35,977 bases of DNA from Lysinibacillus odysseyi 34hs-1 = NBRC 100172 (GCF_001591965.1 NZ_BCVX01000019.1:1-35977), one strand, 5' to 3'. Positions 15,603 through 25,132 are shown, numbered from the stretch's first letter. A program made the numbers and translations. The notes: a model not told the origin generated them from the sequence alone.

Positions 15603-17060
15603 TTGCTTTTTAACTCTTTTGTCTTTGCTTTTGTATTTTTACCCATCGTATTTTGCGTGTATTTTCTGTTAGGTAAATTGAAAAACAAAGACATTTCTAC
15701 TTTATTTTTAGTAGCAGCTTCCCTGTATTTCTACAGCTACTTTGAAATTAATTTTCTTTACTTAATTTCATTTTCCATGGCTGTAAACTTTGGGCTTGGT
15801 CATGTGCTGATTAAAGCGCACTCTTATAGAAGGACGATTTTAACAATAGGGATTATCTTTAATGTACTATTATTAGGTTATTTTAAATATGCCGATTTCT
15901 TTATAGAAAACTATAATTGGATATTTGACCAAAATCTCGACTTACTATATCTGGCTCTGCCACTCGGGATTAGTTTTATCACATTCCAGCAAATCGCGTA
16001 CTTAGTGGATATTTACCGGGGCGAAATTACACACTCTAAATTATCTTCCTATATGATATTCAGTACGTTCTTTCCACAATTGATTGCCGGACCAATCGTC
16101 AATCACAAAGATGTAATGCAGGATTATGAAGATCCGGCAAAAAAGAGAATCAATCTGGAGAATGTCTCAAAAGGTTCCTTCATCTTTCTGATCGGACTAG
16201 TGAAGAAAATCGTTATTGCTGATACATTTGCACTCTGGGTAACAGATGGATTTAATAACTATGAAAGTTTAACGTTCACAGAAGCATGGTTCGTCATTAT
16301 CGCCTATACAGTACAGCTTTATTTCGACTTTAGCGGATATTGTGATATGGCTATCGGACTGGCACTGATGTTCAATGTACGTATACCTATCAATTTTAAC
16401 TCTCCATACAAGGCTCGAAATATTCCAGACTTCTGGAGACGCTGGCATATGACATTGAATCGCTTTTTAACAAGATATGTCTACTTCCCTCTTGGCGGCA
16501 GCCGCAAAGGGGAATGGTTTACCATGCTGAATATCCTAATTGTATTTTTCATTAGCGGCTTCTGGCATGGGGCCGGATGGACCTTTATTATTTGGGGGAT
16601 GCTGCACGGGGTAGCCTCTGTCATTGTACGGCTCTTCATTAAATATGGCCGTATTCAGCTGCCCTATTTAGTGGCGTGGTTCATGACATTCCTATTCATC
16701 ATCTTGGCACGTGTCTATTTCCGTTCCTCTAGTGTGGAGCAGGCCCATCATCTATTTGGCACTTTATTCTCGCCAAACTTGGCAAGCTTGAAGGCGTTCA
16801 TTTCGACCCCTTCAGCTATTTTTGCGGATGCAGCAGCAATTGAAGTATGGGGATATGCATTAAACACACCGTTTATTTTAATCGGCAGTCTATTGGTTAC
16901 ACTGGCTATCTGTTTCTTTGCAAAAAACTCCATCCAGCTGTTGGAGCGCTTCCGATTTAACTGGCTTCATATCTGGTATATCCAGCTCTTGGCTATCATT
17001 TTGCTGGCAACAATATTCTATGTAAAGAAAAGCAGTGTCTTTATTTACTTTAACTTCTAG
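15603..17060 (+). CDS. MBOAT family O-acyltransferase (AlgI/DltB-like)
   Basis: This is a polytopic membrane enzyme of 485 residues. AlgI-type MBOAT proteins move an acyl group, usually acetyl, across the membrane onto an exported polymer. Visible marks are PLGISFITFQQIAYLVDIYRGE, FNSPYKARNIPDFWRRWHMTLNRFLTRYVYFPLGG (about residues 263-298) and the core FWHGAGWTFIIWGMLHG with the likely catalytic His near residue 321. The start is TTG (15603-15605), with GGAGAGG about 5 nt upstream. The next gene, 11 bp on, encodes an SGNH-like anchored protein, the usual partner. No dlt or alginate genes are nearby, so the acceptor is unknown. Confidence 0.9.
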   Translation: MLFNSFVFAFVFLPIVFCVYFLLGKLKNKDISTLFLVAASLYFYSYFEINFLYLISFSMAVNFGLGHVLIKAHSYRRTILTIGIIFNVLLLGYFKYADFFIENYNWIFDQNLDLLYLALPLGISFITFQQIAYLVDIYRGEITHSKLSSYMIFSTFFPQLIAGPIVNHKDVMQDYEDPAKKRINLENVSKGSFIFLIGLVKKIVIADTFALWVTDGFNNYESLTFTEAWFVIIAYTVQLYFDFSGYCDMAIGLALMFNVRIPINFNSPYKARNIPDFWRRWHMTLNRFLTRYVYFPLGGSRKGEWFTMLNILIVFFISGFWHGAGWTFIIWGMLHGVASVIVRLFIKYGRIQLPYLVAWFMTFLFIILARVYFRSSSVEQAHHLFGTLFSPNLASLKAFISTPSAIFADAAAIEVWGYALNTPFILIGSLLVTLAICFFAKNSIQLLERFRFNWLHIWYIQLLAIILLATIFYVKKSSVFIYFNF

Positions 17061-17071
17061 GAGGGATTTTG

Positions 17072-18100
17072 ATGAAACCGCATATTTGGCTGATCAAGCT
17101 TGTAATCGTCAGCCTTATCGTTCTTGGAATCCCAGTCGGGGGTGTGATGGCTTATAACTATTACATCGACCCATTATGGAACTTTGATCATAGCAATGAA
17201 TATAACGACTATCAAATTGGATTCAACGAACGTATACAAAAAACAAACTGGATTAATGCCCATGAGATGAACTTTGATAGTTTAATGATTGGCACAAGCC
17301 GGACAACCTATATCAACGCCTCTAATTTTAAAGAAAAGGTCTTTCATTATGGTTTAAGCAGTCTGCATATTACAGAGTACCTGGATTATATGCAATATGC
17401 ACAACGTAAAAATAAAAAGCCATTCGACACGATTTATATGGAATTAACGGTTCGTTCCCACGATTTATATTATGGATCTGTCTTTAATGATGCAGAGTCG
17501 TTTTTCAATCAGTCAGAACGTCCTTTTTATCCAATTACAAGCTTGTTTTCAAAGGAAACGTACGACCAGGCGAAAAATAACTATGAAATTTCTAAAGAAA
17601 ACTACTCGGGAGGCCCGAGAACATACAACCGGGATTTGGAAGTCTCCACTTCCTACCCTGGCAAAGATATTGATGAACGCATTGAGTTTTTTAAAAAACA
17701 GATGGCAGAAAGAATGGAAAATGGCCCTGATTGGGTATATGACCCGAACTACCGCGGCTATCTAGAGGAAATTAAAGCAGCATTTCCGAATGCAAACTTT
17801 ATCGTATTCACTGATTTAATGCCGGCAGAACGTCTACAGATGACATTGGAAAATCCGCAGATTCAGCCGATTTATAAACAGTATATTGCTGATATTGTGG
17901 ATATTTTCGGTGCTGCCTATTCGTTCCATGCCTATAATGATGTGACACGTAACCATGCAAACTTCTTTGATTTGTATCACTTCTATCCGCCGATTGGTGA
18001 TCTTGTGGCAAAAGAGCTTCAACGACGCAAGCCTTCTGATTTGCTCTACATTGTGACAGAGGACAATATGGATGAATACTTCAAGCAGTTAGGCATTTAA
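17072..18100 (+). CDS. Membrane-anchored SGNH-like acyl-transfer partner
   Basis: This 342-residue protein has one N-terminal transmembrane segment (about residues 7-28) and an extracytoplasmic domain. It carries an SGNH-type nucleophile block MIGTSRTTY with Ser76 and a late DxxH block DLYHFYP (Asp300, His303), which would complete a catalytic triad as in DltD and AlgX/AlgJ-type proteins. It probably receives the acyl group from the MBOAT protein and transfers it to a cell-surface polymer. I chose the ATG at 17072-17074 with AGGAGGG 6 nt upstream; the TTG directly before it is only 3 nt from that site. The two genes form an operon closed by terminators. Confidence 0.8.
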   Translation: MKPHIWLIKLVIVSLIVLGIPVGGVMAYNYYIDPLWNFDHSNEYNDYQIGFNERIQKTNWINAHEMNFDSLMIGTSRTTYINASNFKEKVFHYGLSSLHITEYLDYMQYAQRKNKKPFDTIYMELTVRSHDLYYGSVFNDAESFFNQSERPFYPITSLFSKETYDQAKNNYEISKENYSGGPRTYNRDLEVSTSYPGKDIDERIEFFKKQMAERMENGPDWVYDPNYRGYLEEIKAAFPNANFIVFTDLMPAERLQMTLENPQIQPIYKQYIADIVDIFGAAYSFHAYNDVTRNHANFFDLYHFYPPIGDLVAKELQRRKPSDLLYIVTEDNMDEYFKQLGI

Positions 18101-18103
18101 TAA

Positions 18104-18146
18104 AAGCCGGGTTGTAAATAGACTGTTTACAACCCGGCTTTCTTTT
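18104..18146 (+). terminator. Strong terminator after the MBOAT/SGNH operon
   Basis: AAGCCGGGTTGTAAA (18104-18118) pairs perfectly with TTTACAACCCGGCTT (18126-18140) across a 7-nt loop, followed by TCTTTTT. Confidence 0.92.
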
Positions 18147-18173
18147 TAGAAATAGCATATTTTTATTAGAAGA

Positions 18174-18208
18174 GGGTATCCAGGGAGCTTTCCCTGGATA
18201 CCCTTTTT
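18174..18208. terminator. Second strong hairpin terminator
   Basis: GGGTATCCAGGG (18174-18185) pairs perfectly with CCCTGGATACCC (18192-18203), followed by TTTTT on the plus strand and TCTTCT on the minus strand. It can back up the previous terminator and also stop dgk-dck transcription coming the other way. Confidence 0.85.
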
Positions 18209-18274
18209 ATGAGGATACTGTAAAGACCCTCGAATTCTTGCTTTACAGCAGATATTTATTTTTATAAGCTGCTG

Positions 18275-18943
18275 TTATTTACGTAAATGGCTTGTCTGCT
18301 CCAGCATATAGCCGATACGCTCAATAATCCCTTCAATTTGCGATGGCTGCTTGACAAGATCATAATCATTGATATCCAGACGCAGGACAGGGCAGGAATT
18401 AAAGCTGTTGATCCAATTTTCATACCGCTCATGCATTTCATACCAGTAATCATTTGATGTCTGCTGCTCCATGGCGCGGCCACGCTCCTGGATGCGGGCT
18501 ATAATATGATCAATTGGCCCTTCTAAATAGACGAGCAGATCTGGATGCGGGAAGTACGGTGTCATTACCATTGCATCAAAAAGGTTTGTATATGTTTCAT
18601 AATCCGTCGGGCTCATTGTCCCTTTATCATAATGCATTTTTGCAAAGATACCTGTATCTTCATAGATGGAACGATCTTGTATAAAGCCGCCGCCATATTC
18701 AAAAATACGCTTTTGTTCCTTGAAGCGCTCTGCCAGAAAATACACCTGCAGATGGAAGCTCCATTTCTCAAAATCATCATAAAATTTATCTAAATATGGA
18801 TTTGTATCTACTTTTTCGAAAGACGTACGGAAATTCAATCCTTCTGCCAATGCTTTTGTCATTGTTGATTTCCCTACTCCTACTGTACCGGCAATCGTAA
18901 TTACTGCATTGGCCGGGATGCCGTACTTGTCACGTAAATTCAT
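18275..18943 (-). CDS. dck: Deoxyadenosine/deoxycytidine kinase
   Basis: This salvage kinase converts dAdo and dCyd to monophosphates. At 222 residues it has the usual length. It shows the P-loop GTVGVGKST (19-27), DTNPYLDKFYDDFEKWSFHLQVYFLAERFKEQ, the QDRSIYEDTGIFAKMH segment with the catalytic DRS-type motif, and the Arg-rich lid RIQERGRAMEQ. The closeness to B. subtilis Dck, as I recall it, is high across these blocks. Its start overlaps the dgk stop by 4 bp, so the two kinases are translationally coupled. Confidence 0.95.
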   Translation of the reverse strand: MNLRDKYGIPANAVITIAGTVGVGKSTMTKALAEGLNFRTSFEKVDTNPYLDKFYDDFEKWSFHLQVYFLAERFKEQKRIFEYGGGFIQDRSIYEDTGIFAKMHYDKGTMSPTDYETYTNLFDAMVMTPYFPHPDLLVYLEGPIDHIIARIQERGRAMEQQTSNDYWYEMHERYENWINSFNSCPVLRLDINDYDLVKQPSQIEGIIERIGYMLEQTSHLRK

Positions 18944-19581
18944 TGTTCTACTATACTCCTCTTTGATAGCTTTTCCTCAACTAATCGCAAAATATATGCC
19001 AGATCTTCCTTGCGCTCGACAAAATCAAGTTCATCGCCATTTAACCGAATGACAGGAATCTCAGGATGCATTTTTTCAAAATGCCCAATAAATTCGTGGT
19101 AGTCTGCTGAAAGCTGTTCCATATATTCTCTCGTAATCATTTTTTCAAACTCCCGTCCCCGCTTGGCAATTCTGCTCATCAGCGTTTCAATGCTTGCATG
19201 CAGATAAATAACCATATTCGGTACAGGCATGTCCGCAGTTAAGATCCCATAAATAGCCTCGTACTTTTCATATTCTGAAGGCTTTAATGTGCGCTTGGCG
19301 AAAATAAGGTTTTTGAAGATATGATAGTCAGCCACTACAGAAGATTGATTGGCTAAAATATGATTGTTTATATCCGAAAGCTGTTTATATCGATTACAAA
19401 GGAAGAACATTTCAGTTTGAAAGCTCCACTCGTCAATGTTTTCATAAAATTTCCCCAAAAATGGATTCTCATCAACGATTTCCTTTAATAGATGGTAGTC
19501 AAATGTGCTGGCAATCGCCTTGGATAAAGACGTTTTTCCTACACCTATCGGACCTTCCACTGTAATAAACGGAACCGACAC
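18940..19581 (-). CDS. dgk: Deoxyguanosine kinase
   Basis: This salvage kinase is specific for dGuo (and dIno) and complements Dck. At 213 residues it has P-loop GPIGVGKT (10-17), VDENPFLGKFYENIDEWSFQTEMFFLCNRYKQL, VVADYHIFKNLIFAKRTL in place of the Dck DRS block, and lid RIAKRGREFEK. The ADYHI segment separates it from Dck. The start is GTG (19579-19581) behind AAGGGGGAA. A promoter-like TTGTTG-18-TAAAAT lies just upstream. Confidence 0.95.
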   Translation of the reverse strand: MSVPFITVEGPIGVGKTSLSKAIASTFDYHLLKEIVDENPFLGKFYENIDEWSFQTEMFFLCNRYKQLSDINNHILANQSSVVADYHIFKNLIFAKRTLKPSEYEKYEAIYGILTADMPVPNMVIYLHASIETLMSRIAKRGREFEKMITREYMEQLSADYHEFIGHFEKMHPEIPVIRLNGDELDFVERKEDLAYILRLVEEKLSKRSIVEQ

Positions 19582-19622
19582 GTGAAGTTCCCCCTTTTTA
19601 TTAGTCAGTGCTTTTCATTTTA

Positions 19623-19652
19623 ACACAGGTTTCGAACCCTCAACAAAAAAAC
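19623..19652 (-). promoter_or_regulatory. Probable promoter of dgk-dck
   Basis: On the minus strand, TTGTTG and TAAAAT are separated by 18 bp, with the -10 about 40 bp before the dgk GTG. The -35 lies in the T tract of the preceding terminator. Confidence 0.5.
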
Positions 19653-19676
19653 TATTCCATTTTTAATAGTTGGAAT
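19649..19676 (-). terminator. Terminator of the coiled-coil protein gene
   Basis: On the minus strand, AACTATT and AATAGTT form a 7-bp stem followed by TTTTTTTG. It lies 22-49 bp past the stop codon and separates this gene from dgk. Confidence 0.65.
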
Positions 19677-19697
19677 ATTTAAATTATTATATATCCC

Positions 19698-20492
19698 TTA
19701 TTTAAATAATTTAAATACTTCTTCCTGCCGTTCTTCCAGCTCTCTTATTTGCCCCTCAAATTGTTCCTCTATTTTTTCAAGCTCCCGATCAAACCTCTCC
19801 TCTATCTCTTCTTCCTTTACGACCGATTCCTCATAAAGATGGTCTTGTTCCTCTTCTGCTTTCTGCTCAAGAGTTTCAAGTGCTTCTTCAAATTGTTCTT
19901 CCAGTTTTTCATAGCTTGCTTCTGCTGTTTCCTCTAATACCTCAAGCTCTTCCTCAAACGACAGCTCTAATTCATCAAGCCTTGCTTCCATCGTATCCTG
20001 TAATTCCTCTATATCCTCTTCAAATTCTATATTTATTTTTTCTAGATTCTCGATGAATTGCTCACGCAATGATGCAAGCTGCTCATAATCGGATAAGGCT
20101 GCCTTTTGTGTCTTTGTAAATCGTTCAAATAGGATACGTTCCTGCTCTATTTTCTCCTGTAAATATGTTTCTTTTTTCTTCATAATCTTCGCAATCCATT
20201 GCTTTTTTTGCTCTTCCTGCTTTTGTAAAATAACTTCTTTTTTATTTTTAAATAATAATTCGATTTGCTTTTTTGCTTTTTTGCTGTTGTATTTCAGCTC
20301 TTCTTTTTGTTCTATCGTCTGTTTTTTCAATGTGTCAACTTGCGCTTCGTATCTCGCCTGTAAGGTTAACAGTACATTTTTTTTATTTGATGCCAGCATC
20401 GCCAGCTTTTCTTCATAATGGATTTCACACAATAATCGTTCACGCTGAAAATAAGCATCAGCTTCGGATAATGTTTCAAATTGTGGATGCAT
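19698..20492 (-). CDS. Long charged coiled-coil protein, function unknown
   Basis: This 264-residue protein is almost wholly predicted helix with heptad-like spacing and no signal peptide, membrane segment or enzyme motif. Charge is split: residues about 35-140 are Lys-rich (LKYNSKKAKKQIELLFKNKK, KIMKKKETYLQEK), while about 155-260 are very acidic with loose repeats of the form EELEVLEETAEASYEKLEEQFEEALETLE. The ATG is preceded by AAGGGGGAG, so it is probably expressed. It occupies the place between dgk and tadA where B. subtilis has yaaH and yaaI, but resembles neither. Matches in searches may be driven by composition only. Confidence 0.65.
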   Translation of the reverse strand: MHPQFETLSEADAYFQRERLLCEIHYEEKLAMLASNKKNVLLTLQARYEAQVDTLKKQTIEQKEELKYNSKKAKKQIELLFKNKKEVILQKQEEQKKQWIAKIMKKKETYLQEKIEQERILFERFTKTQKAALSDYEQLASLREQFIENLEKINIEFEEDIEELQDTMEARLDELELSFEEELEVLEETAEASYEKLEEQFEEALETLEQKAEEEQDHLYEESVVKEEEIEERFDRELEKIEEQFEGQIRELEERQEEVFKLFK

Positions 20493-20570
20493 ATGGACTC
20501 CCCCTTCTTTTCATCTTACCACGAGTTACTAGTGGTACAAGCGGAAAAGCAATGCTACACTGACATGTAA

Positions 20571-21089
<519 letters not shown>

Positions 21090-21091
21090 TT

Positions 21092-21507
21092 TTATTGATC
21101 TGCAGTCATCAGTATTTGCATTTACGCAAATGAACCTCTTCCGGATAGTATGGGTCCAGCTTAACTTTTTTCAGTGGATATTTGCAGTGTATTGAAGCTG
21201 TTTAAATTCGCATTTACTTCACCTTCAGTAAAAAGCCTCCCTTGTAAAAATAGAATGTACAGAAATCATAAAGCTGCTTAATTTCCTCTCTCTAAACTCC
21301 AATAGCCTACAGTCCAGCTTATGGACGTAGGCTATTTAACGTTATTTAAAAATCATGCTCGTTATTGCTTTTATGATAATTTATTTGATAAGCAATAATT
21401 GAGCGTGGTCCTTTTTCATGGATTACAGAAGAATCCCTTACTTTTCACTTTCACCTTGAAACCTAGCTTTAGTTTAGCTCATGATCAATCTAATGGTATT
21501 TCTATTT
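21092..21507. other. Intergenic stretch between tadA and the glycosyltransferase
   Basis: I see no gene in these roughly 415 bp. It holds a small inverted repeat (ATTTGC-N6-GCAAAT near 21115-21135) and a long hairpin at 21301-21336. The rest is AT-rich with no open frame backed by a ribosome binding site. Confidence 0.5.
21301..21345 (+). terminator. Nested hairpin, possible terminator
   Basis: AATAGCCTAC (21301-21310) pairs perfectly with GTAGGCTATT (21327-21336), and an inner GTCC/GGAC stem extends it. The following TAACGTTATTT is only weakly T-rich. It lies 210 bp after tadA, so it could end a tadA transcript or be an independent RNA element. Confidence 0.45.
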
Positions 21508-22269
21508 TTATCTATCTTGATTTTCATAATATGCTTCATCCGCATATTTCTGGTCTGTTCCTTTAAGATAAGCCAAGAGTATTTTCGGGCGTTTAAGTAA
21601 AACCCAGTCTCCATGTTTGTCAAACTTTCTCGTTGAAGTGATCATTCCATTTTGAATCGTCCCGTATTTTTTCCCCTTCTTTTTCCCCCACACTTTTAAT
21701 CGTTTAGCGAAATCCGCATCTTCTGCCATAAGCATATCTTCATTAAATCCATTGATCGAATCAAAATCCTTTTTGCAGCACCAAAAGATTCCTACAGAAA
21801 TTGCTCCATATTTAAAGAGCAGCGGCCCAATTAATAACAATGTGGAAACAAAAATCCCTAAAGACATTCTTTCAAATTCCCCTGTAACTCCGCCGCCAAT
21901 GTACTTTCCGCTGTTTAAATTCTCCTGTGCCTTAGTCAATACATGTTCATTCATCAGTGTATCTGCATCAATTGTAACGATGATTTCACCTCTAGCTATT
22001 TCGACCCCTGCATTTCGAATCTTCGAAAGGTTTTTATCGTTATTTTTTATTGTGATACATTGATACGATTTTGCAATTTCCTCCGTTCTGTCTGTACATC
22101 GATTTAATACAACTATGGTTTCAACTTGATTTTCAAATAGTCTCGAGGCTTTTGAAATAGATTCTAAGCATTTCCTAATGTACTTTTCTTCATTATGGGC
22201 GGGTATGATAATTGAAATTTTTATATCTTCTTTACTGTTATCTTCTGAAGAGCTCTTCTTTTCATTCAT
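21508..22269 (-). CDS. Family 2 glycosyltransferase
   Basis: This GT-A fold sugar transferase of 253 residues is probably inverting. It opens with a charged, Ser-rich leader and then ISIIIPAHNEEKYIRKCLESI, has the DxD motif Asp101-Ala-Asp103 (IIVTIDADTL), and an acidic site MAEDADFAKRL near residue 183 that can supply the catalytic base. A hydrophobic stretch (about residues 135-162) may hold it at the membrane. Donor and acceptor cannot be read. GGGGGAG lies about 7 nt before the ATG. It stands alone, with over 400 bp without genes on each side, and reads more AT-, Lys- and Asn-rich than its neighbours, which would fit acquisition by transfer. Confidence 0.82.
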   Translation of the reverse strand: MNEKKSSSEDNSKEDIKISIIIPAHNEEKYIRKCLESISKASRLFENQVETIVVLNRCTDRTEEIAKSYQCITIKNNDKNLSKIRNAGVEIARGEIIVTIDADTLMNEHVLTKAQENLNSGKYIGGGVTGEFERMSLGIFVSTLLLIGPLLFKYGAISVGIFWCCKKDFDSINGFNEDMLMAEDADFAKRLKVWGKKKGKKYGTIQNGMITSTRKFDKHGDWVLLKRPKILLAYLKGTDQKYADEAYYENQDR

Positions 22270-22784
22270 ACAATATCTCCCCCTTTACATGAAACAATTT
22301 TGAATTCTGTAGCTTTGGCTTGCAATAACCAAGAGTTAATAATGTGGGTATTAAATCAAATTGAAACTATAATATTCAATTACTAGTATTCAACTGATAA
22401 AATGAAAACCTCTAACAAATACCATCCCTATTAGGAGTATTATTACCTTAATTATATGAACCAAGCAATTTCACTATTCTTTCCAAAACTTCTTTCCTCA
22501 AAGCTTAGGTATGCGGATTAAAAGCCTTTAGCGGCACCCGCTATTTTCAGTTAATCATGTCCGGCGTAAAGGGAGGAAATCATCAAACCTCTTTATAAAA
22601 AGATGAGACAAGTGAAAAAACAAAATGCCTTTATTATTCTTGAACATAAAAAAATCTCTATTGTATAAAAATATACGATAGAGATTTTCATCTTCATTAC
22701 TTTATTTCTACTAACTCCTTTAAAGAGTTAGCAGGAGGCCATTGTGTTTTTTATACGGGAACAAAAGCATAGCAACTAACGGAT
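22270..22784. other. Gene-free stretch upstream of the glycosyltransferase
   Basis: I find no supported gene in about 515 bp. It contains the CoA-transferase terminator (22651-22686) and a small hairpin CTAACTC-N7-GAGTTAG near 22711-22731. The rest looks like AT-rich spacer, possibly remnant sequence around the glycosyltransferase gene. Confidence 0.5.
22647..22686 (-). terminator. Terminator of the CoA-transferase operon
   Basis: On the minus strand, AAAATCTCTATCGTATA pairs with TATACAATAGAGATTTT around a short T loop, with one mismatch, followed by TTTTATG. It lies about 100 bp past the subunit B stop. Confidence 0.85.
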
Positions 22785-23414
22785 TTATAATTTTACCGAA
22801 AAGCTTGCTTCCGTTTTCTCCTGTACTTCTTCTAAGGAGACGCCTTCCTGCAGCTCCACTAAGTGCATTTCGCCGTCTGCAAAATCAAATACAGCCAGAT
22901 CTGTTATTAAGCGGTTCACAACACCTTGCCCGGTTAATGGCAGACTACATGCTTTCTTTACTTTGGACTCTCCATATTTATTTGTATGTTCCATAATAAC
23001 TACAACTTTTTTTGTGCCCACTACAAGATCCATAGCACCGCCCATGCCTTTTACCATCTTGCCGGGAATCATCCAGTTAGCTAAATCACCTGTTTGTGAT
23101 ACTTCCATACCGCCAAGAATCGCCACATCAATATGGCCCCCCCGAATCATCGCAAAGCTTTCTGCACTATCAAAAAAGGAAGCCCCTTTCCTTACAGTAA
23201 CTGTTTCCTTGCCCGCATTGATTAAATCTGCATCTACCTGTTCTTCTGTTGGGTAAGGACCAATGCCGAGCAGTCCATTTTCTGATTGCAGAAATACATT
23301 ATAATCTTCTGGAATACTGTTGGCGATTAAAGTTGGCATGCCAATACCTAAATTGACATACATTCCATCCTTTATTTCCTTCACAGCACGACTAATAATT
23401 TTTTCCCTTGTCAT
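22785..23414 (-). CDS. scoB: 3-oxoacid CoA-transferase subunit B
   Basis: This catalytic beta subunit of a family I CoA-transferase moves CoA between acyl donors such as succinyl-CoA or acetyl-CoA and acetoacetate. The 209-residue protein has [12 protein letters not shown] and the SENGLLGIG block, whose Glu45 forms the glutamyl-CoA thioester, followed by [28 protein letters not shown]. Its start abuts subunit A (1-bp overlap at 23414). With a LysR regulator and an AtoE-type permease next door, the substrate is probably acetoacetate or a short fatty acid; ScoAB and AtoDA cannot be separated on sequence alone here. Confidence 0.9.
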   Translation of the reverse strand: MTREKIISRAVKEIKDGMYVNLGIGMPTLIANSIPEDYNVFLQSENGLLGIGPYPTEEQVDADLINAGKETVTVRKGASFFDSAESFAMIRGGHIDVAILGGMEVSQTGDLANWMIPGKMVKGMGGAMDLVVGTKKVVVIMEHTNKYGESKVKKACSLPLTGQGVVNRLITDLAVFDFADGEMHLVELQEGVSLEEVQEKTEASFSVKL

Positions 23415-24112
23415 TATGCTTCCTCCCTCACGACACGGCGCTCAATGCGGTTCTCGTAATCTGTGCCTACTAAAATACGCTGTATGTACACGCCTGGTAA
23501 GTGAATGTGATCAGGGTCCAGCTCGCCTATTTCCACTAACTCCTCTACTTCAACAATCGTTACTTTTGCAGCCATGGCAGCAAGCGGGTTAAAATTACGG
23601 GCAGTTTTTCTGAATACTAAATTACCGCTTTTATCTGCCTTCCATGCTTTCACTAATGCAAAATCACCTGTAATCGCTTTTTCTAATATATATGCTTTGC
23701 CGTCAAATTCCTTTATTTCCTTGCCTTCAGCAATCTGTGTACCTACTCCGGTAGCCGTATAAAATCCTGGAATGCCTGCCCCGCCGGCACGGAGCTTTTC
23801 TGCTAAAGTGCCTTGTGGTGTCAGCTCTACCTCCAGCTCACCTGATAAAAACTGTTGCTCAAATGTTTTATTTTCCCCTACGTATGAAGCAATCATTTTT
23901 TTTATCTGTCTATTTGCTAAAAGCAGGCCTAAGCCGTAATCATCTACTCCACAGTTATTGCTGACAACCGTTAAATCCTTAACATTCTTTTTCTGTAGGG
24001 CTGCTATCAGCTTTTCAGGAATACCGCAAAGTCCGAAACCACCTGCAATAATCGTGGCACCGTCAAAGACATCCTCTACAGCTTTATCAAAATCTGAATA
24101 CACTTTGTTCAT
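23414..24112 (-). CDS. scoA: 3-oxoacid CoA-transferase subunit A
   Basis: This is the alpha subunit of the same CoA-transferase, 232 residues. It carries the CoA-binding block [23 protein letters not shown] near residues 18-40, [17 protein letters not shown], and [37 protein letters not shown] precedes the ATG. An AT-rich 100-bp gap upstream holds a motif that recurs before the divergent lysR/atoE-type pair. Confidence 0.9.
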   Translation of the reverse strand: MNKVYSDFDKAVEDVFDGATIIAGGFGLCGIPEKLIAALQKKNVKDLTVVSNNCGVDDYGLGLLLANRQIKKMIASYVGENKTFEQQFLSGELEVELTPQGTLAEKLRAGGAGIPGFYTATGVGTQIAEGKEIKEFDGKAYILEKAITGDFALVKAWKADKSGNLVFRKTARNFNPLAAMAAKVTIVEVEELVEIGELDPDHIHLPGVYIQRILVGTDYENRIERRVVREEA

Positions 24113-24185
24113 TTTTACTCCACCCCTTTGTATTCAGTTTATAAAATAATCTATTTATTAGTGAAATATATAAATAGCATAATAG

Positions 24186-24204
24186 TTATTCTTATAGTGA
24201 ATAA
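24186..24204. promoter_or_regulatory. Candidate LysR-regulator site before scoAB
   Basis: TTATTCTTATAGTGAATAA is an inverted repeat, TTATTC-N7-GAATAA. A sequence sharing 15 of 19 positions lies at 25133-25151 on the other side of the lysR gene. The interrupted dyad and the location suit a LysR-type target. Confidence 0.42.
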
Positions 24205-24212
24205 TTAATGTG

Positions 24213-25085
24213 TTATAGGCGTTCTGTAAATGCTAGAAATTCTTTTACGGCAAATGGAAGATAGGAATCTTTTTTCGTGATGATACCTAAATTCCAACGC
24301 AGTGTTTCTGTTAAATTAACTATTTTCACTTGTTGATTTACCTGCTTTTTATAAATCGACTTTGGCAATAAAGTAATTCCTAATTGGGAGGATACCAATT
24401 CTATAATTAAATCCCATTGCGAGCTTTTATAAATAATATTCGGAATAAACCCCGTATCCTTACATGCCTGAATAACGAGATCGTGCAGCGTAAATTCATC
24501 GGAAAACAAAATAAATTTTTCATCTTTTAGCTGAGATATAGAAATTTCACTTTCGCCAGCCAATGGGTGATTTTCATGAATAAACAATACAAATTCGTCC
24601 TCAATAAAGGGCTTCATTTGAAATAGCGTCTCATTAGTCGGTAATACAACAAACCCTAAATTTACATGCCCATTATCAACCAGTTCCCAAATTCTTTTTG
24701 CCCCTAATTCTGTTAGCTCCAGCTGTACATTCGGATATTTTTCATGAAACCTTCTTGCCAGTTCGGGGAAGAAAAGTGTACCGATTAAAGGGGGGATACC
24801 GATTTTAATACTGCCTGAATGAATTTGCTTTAAATCATTTAATAACAAAGGGATTTCCTCTAAGGCAAGCAGAGCCTTTTTGCTCTGTTCATAGACGATT
24901 CTGCCTGCATCCGTTAAACGTACATAACGTGTTGAACGCTCTAATAATTCAACTTGAAGGAACTCCTCTAAGCGCTTAATATTTTTGCTCAATGAAGGTT
25001 GGGACACAAAAAGCTGCTGAGATGCTTTTGTAAAGCTTCCATGCTGTGCCACTGCTATAAAGCTTTTTAAGTCTCTTAATTCCAT
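24213..25085 (-). CDS. LysR family transcriptional regulator
   Basis: The 290-residue protein has an N-terminal winged helix-turn-helix (MELRDLKSFIAVAQHGSFTK and ASQQLFVSQPSLSKNIKRLE, residues 1-41) and a type 2 periplasmic-binding-fold effector domain starting near residue 90 (GSIKIGIPPLIGTLFFPELARRFHEKYPNVQLEL). It lies between the CoA-transferase genes (same strand) and the AtoE-type permease gene (divergent), so it probably controls both. Its effector is unknown; a short acid or its CoA ester would fit. Confidence 0.9.
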   Translation of the reverse strand: MELRDLKSFIAVAQHGSFTKASQQLFVSQPSLSKNIKRLEEFLQVELLERSTRYVRLTDAGRIVYEQSKKALLALEEIPLLLNDLKQIHSGSIKIGIPPLIGTLFFPELARRFHEKYPNVQLELTELGAKRIWELVDNGHVNLGFVVLPTNETLFQMKPFIEDEFVLFIHENHPLAGESEISISQLKDEKFILFSDEFTLHDLVIQACKDTGFIPNIIYKSSQWDLIIELVSSQLGITLLPKSIYKKQVNQQVKIVNLTETLRWNLGIITKKDSYLPFAVKEFLAFTERL

Positions 25086-25132
25086 TTCTCTTCGGTCCTT
25101 TTTTATTCAAATTTGGTATATTAAATGGACGT

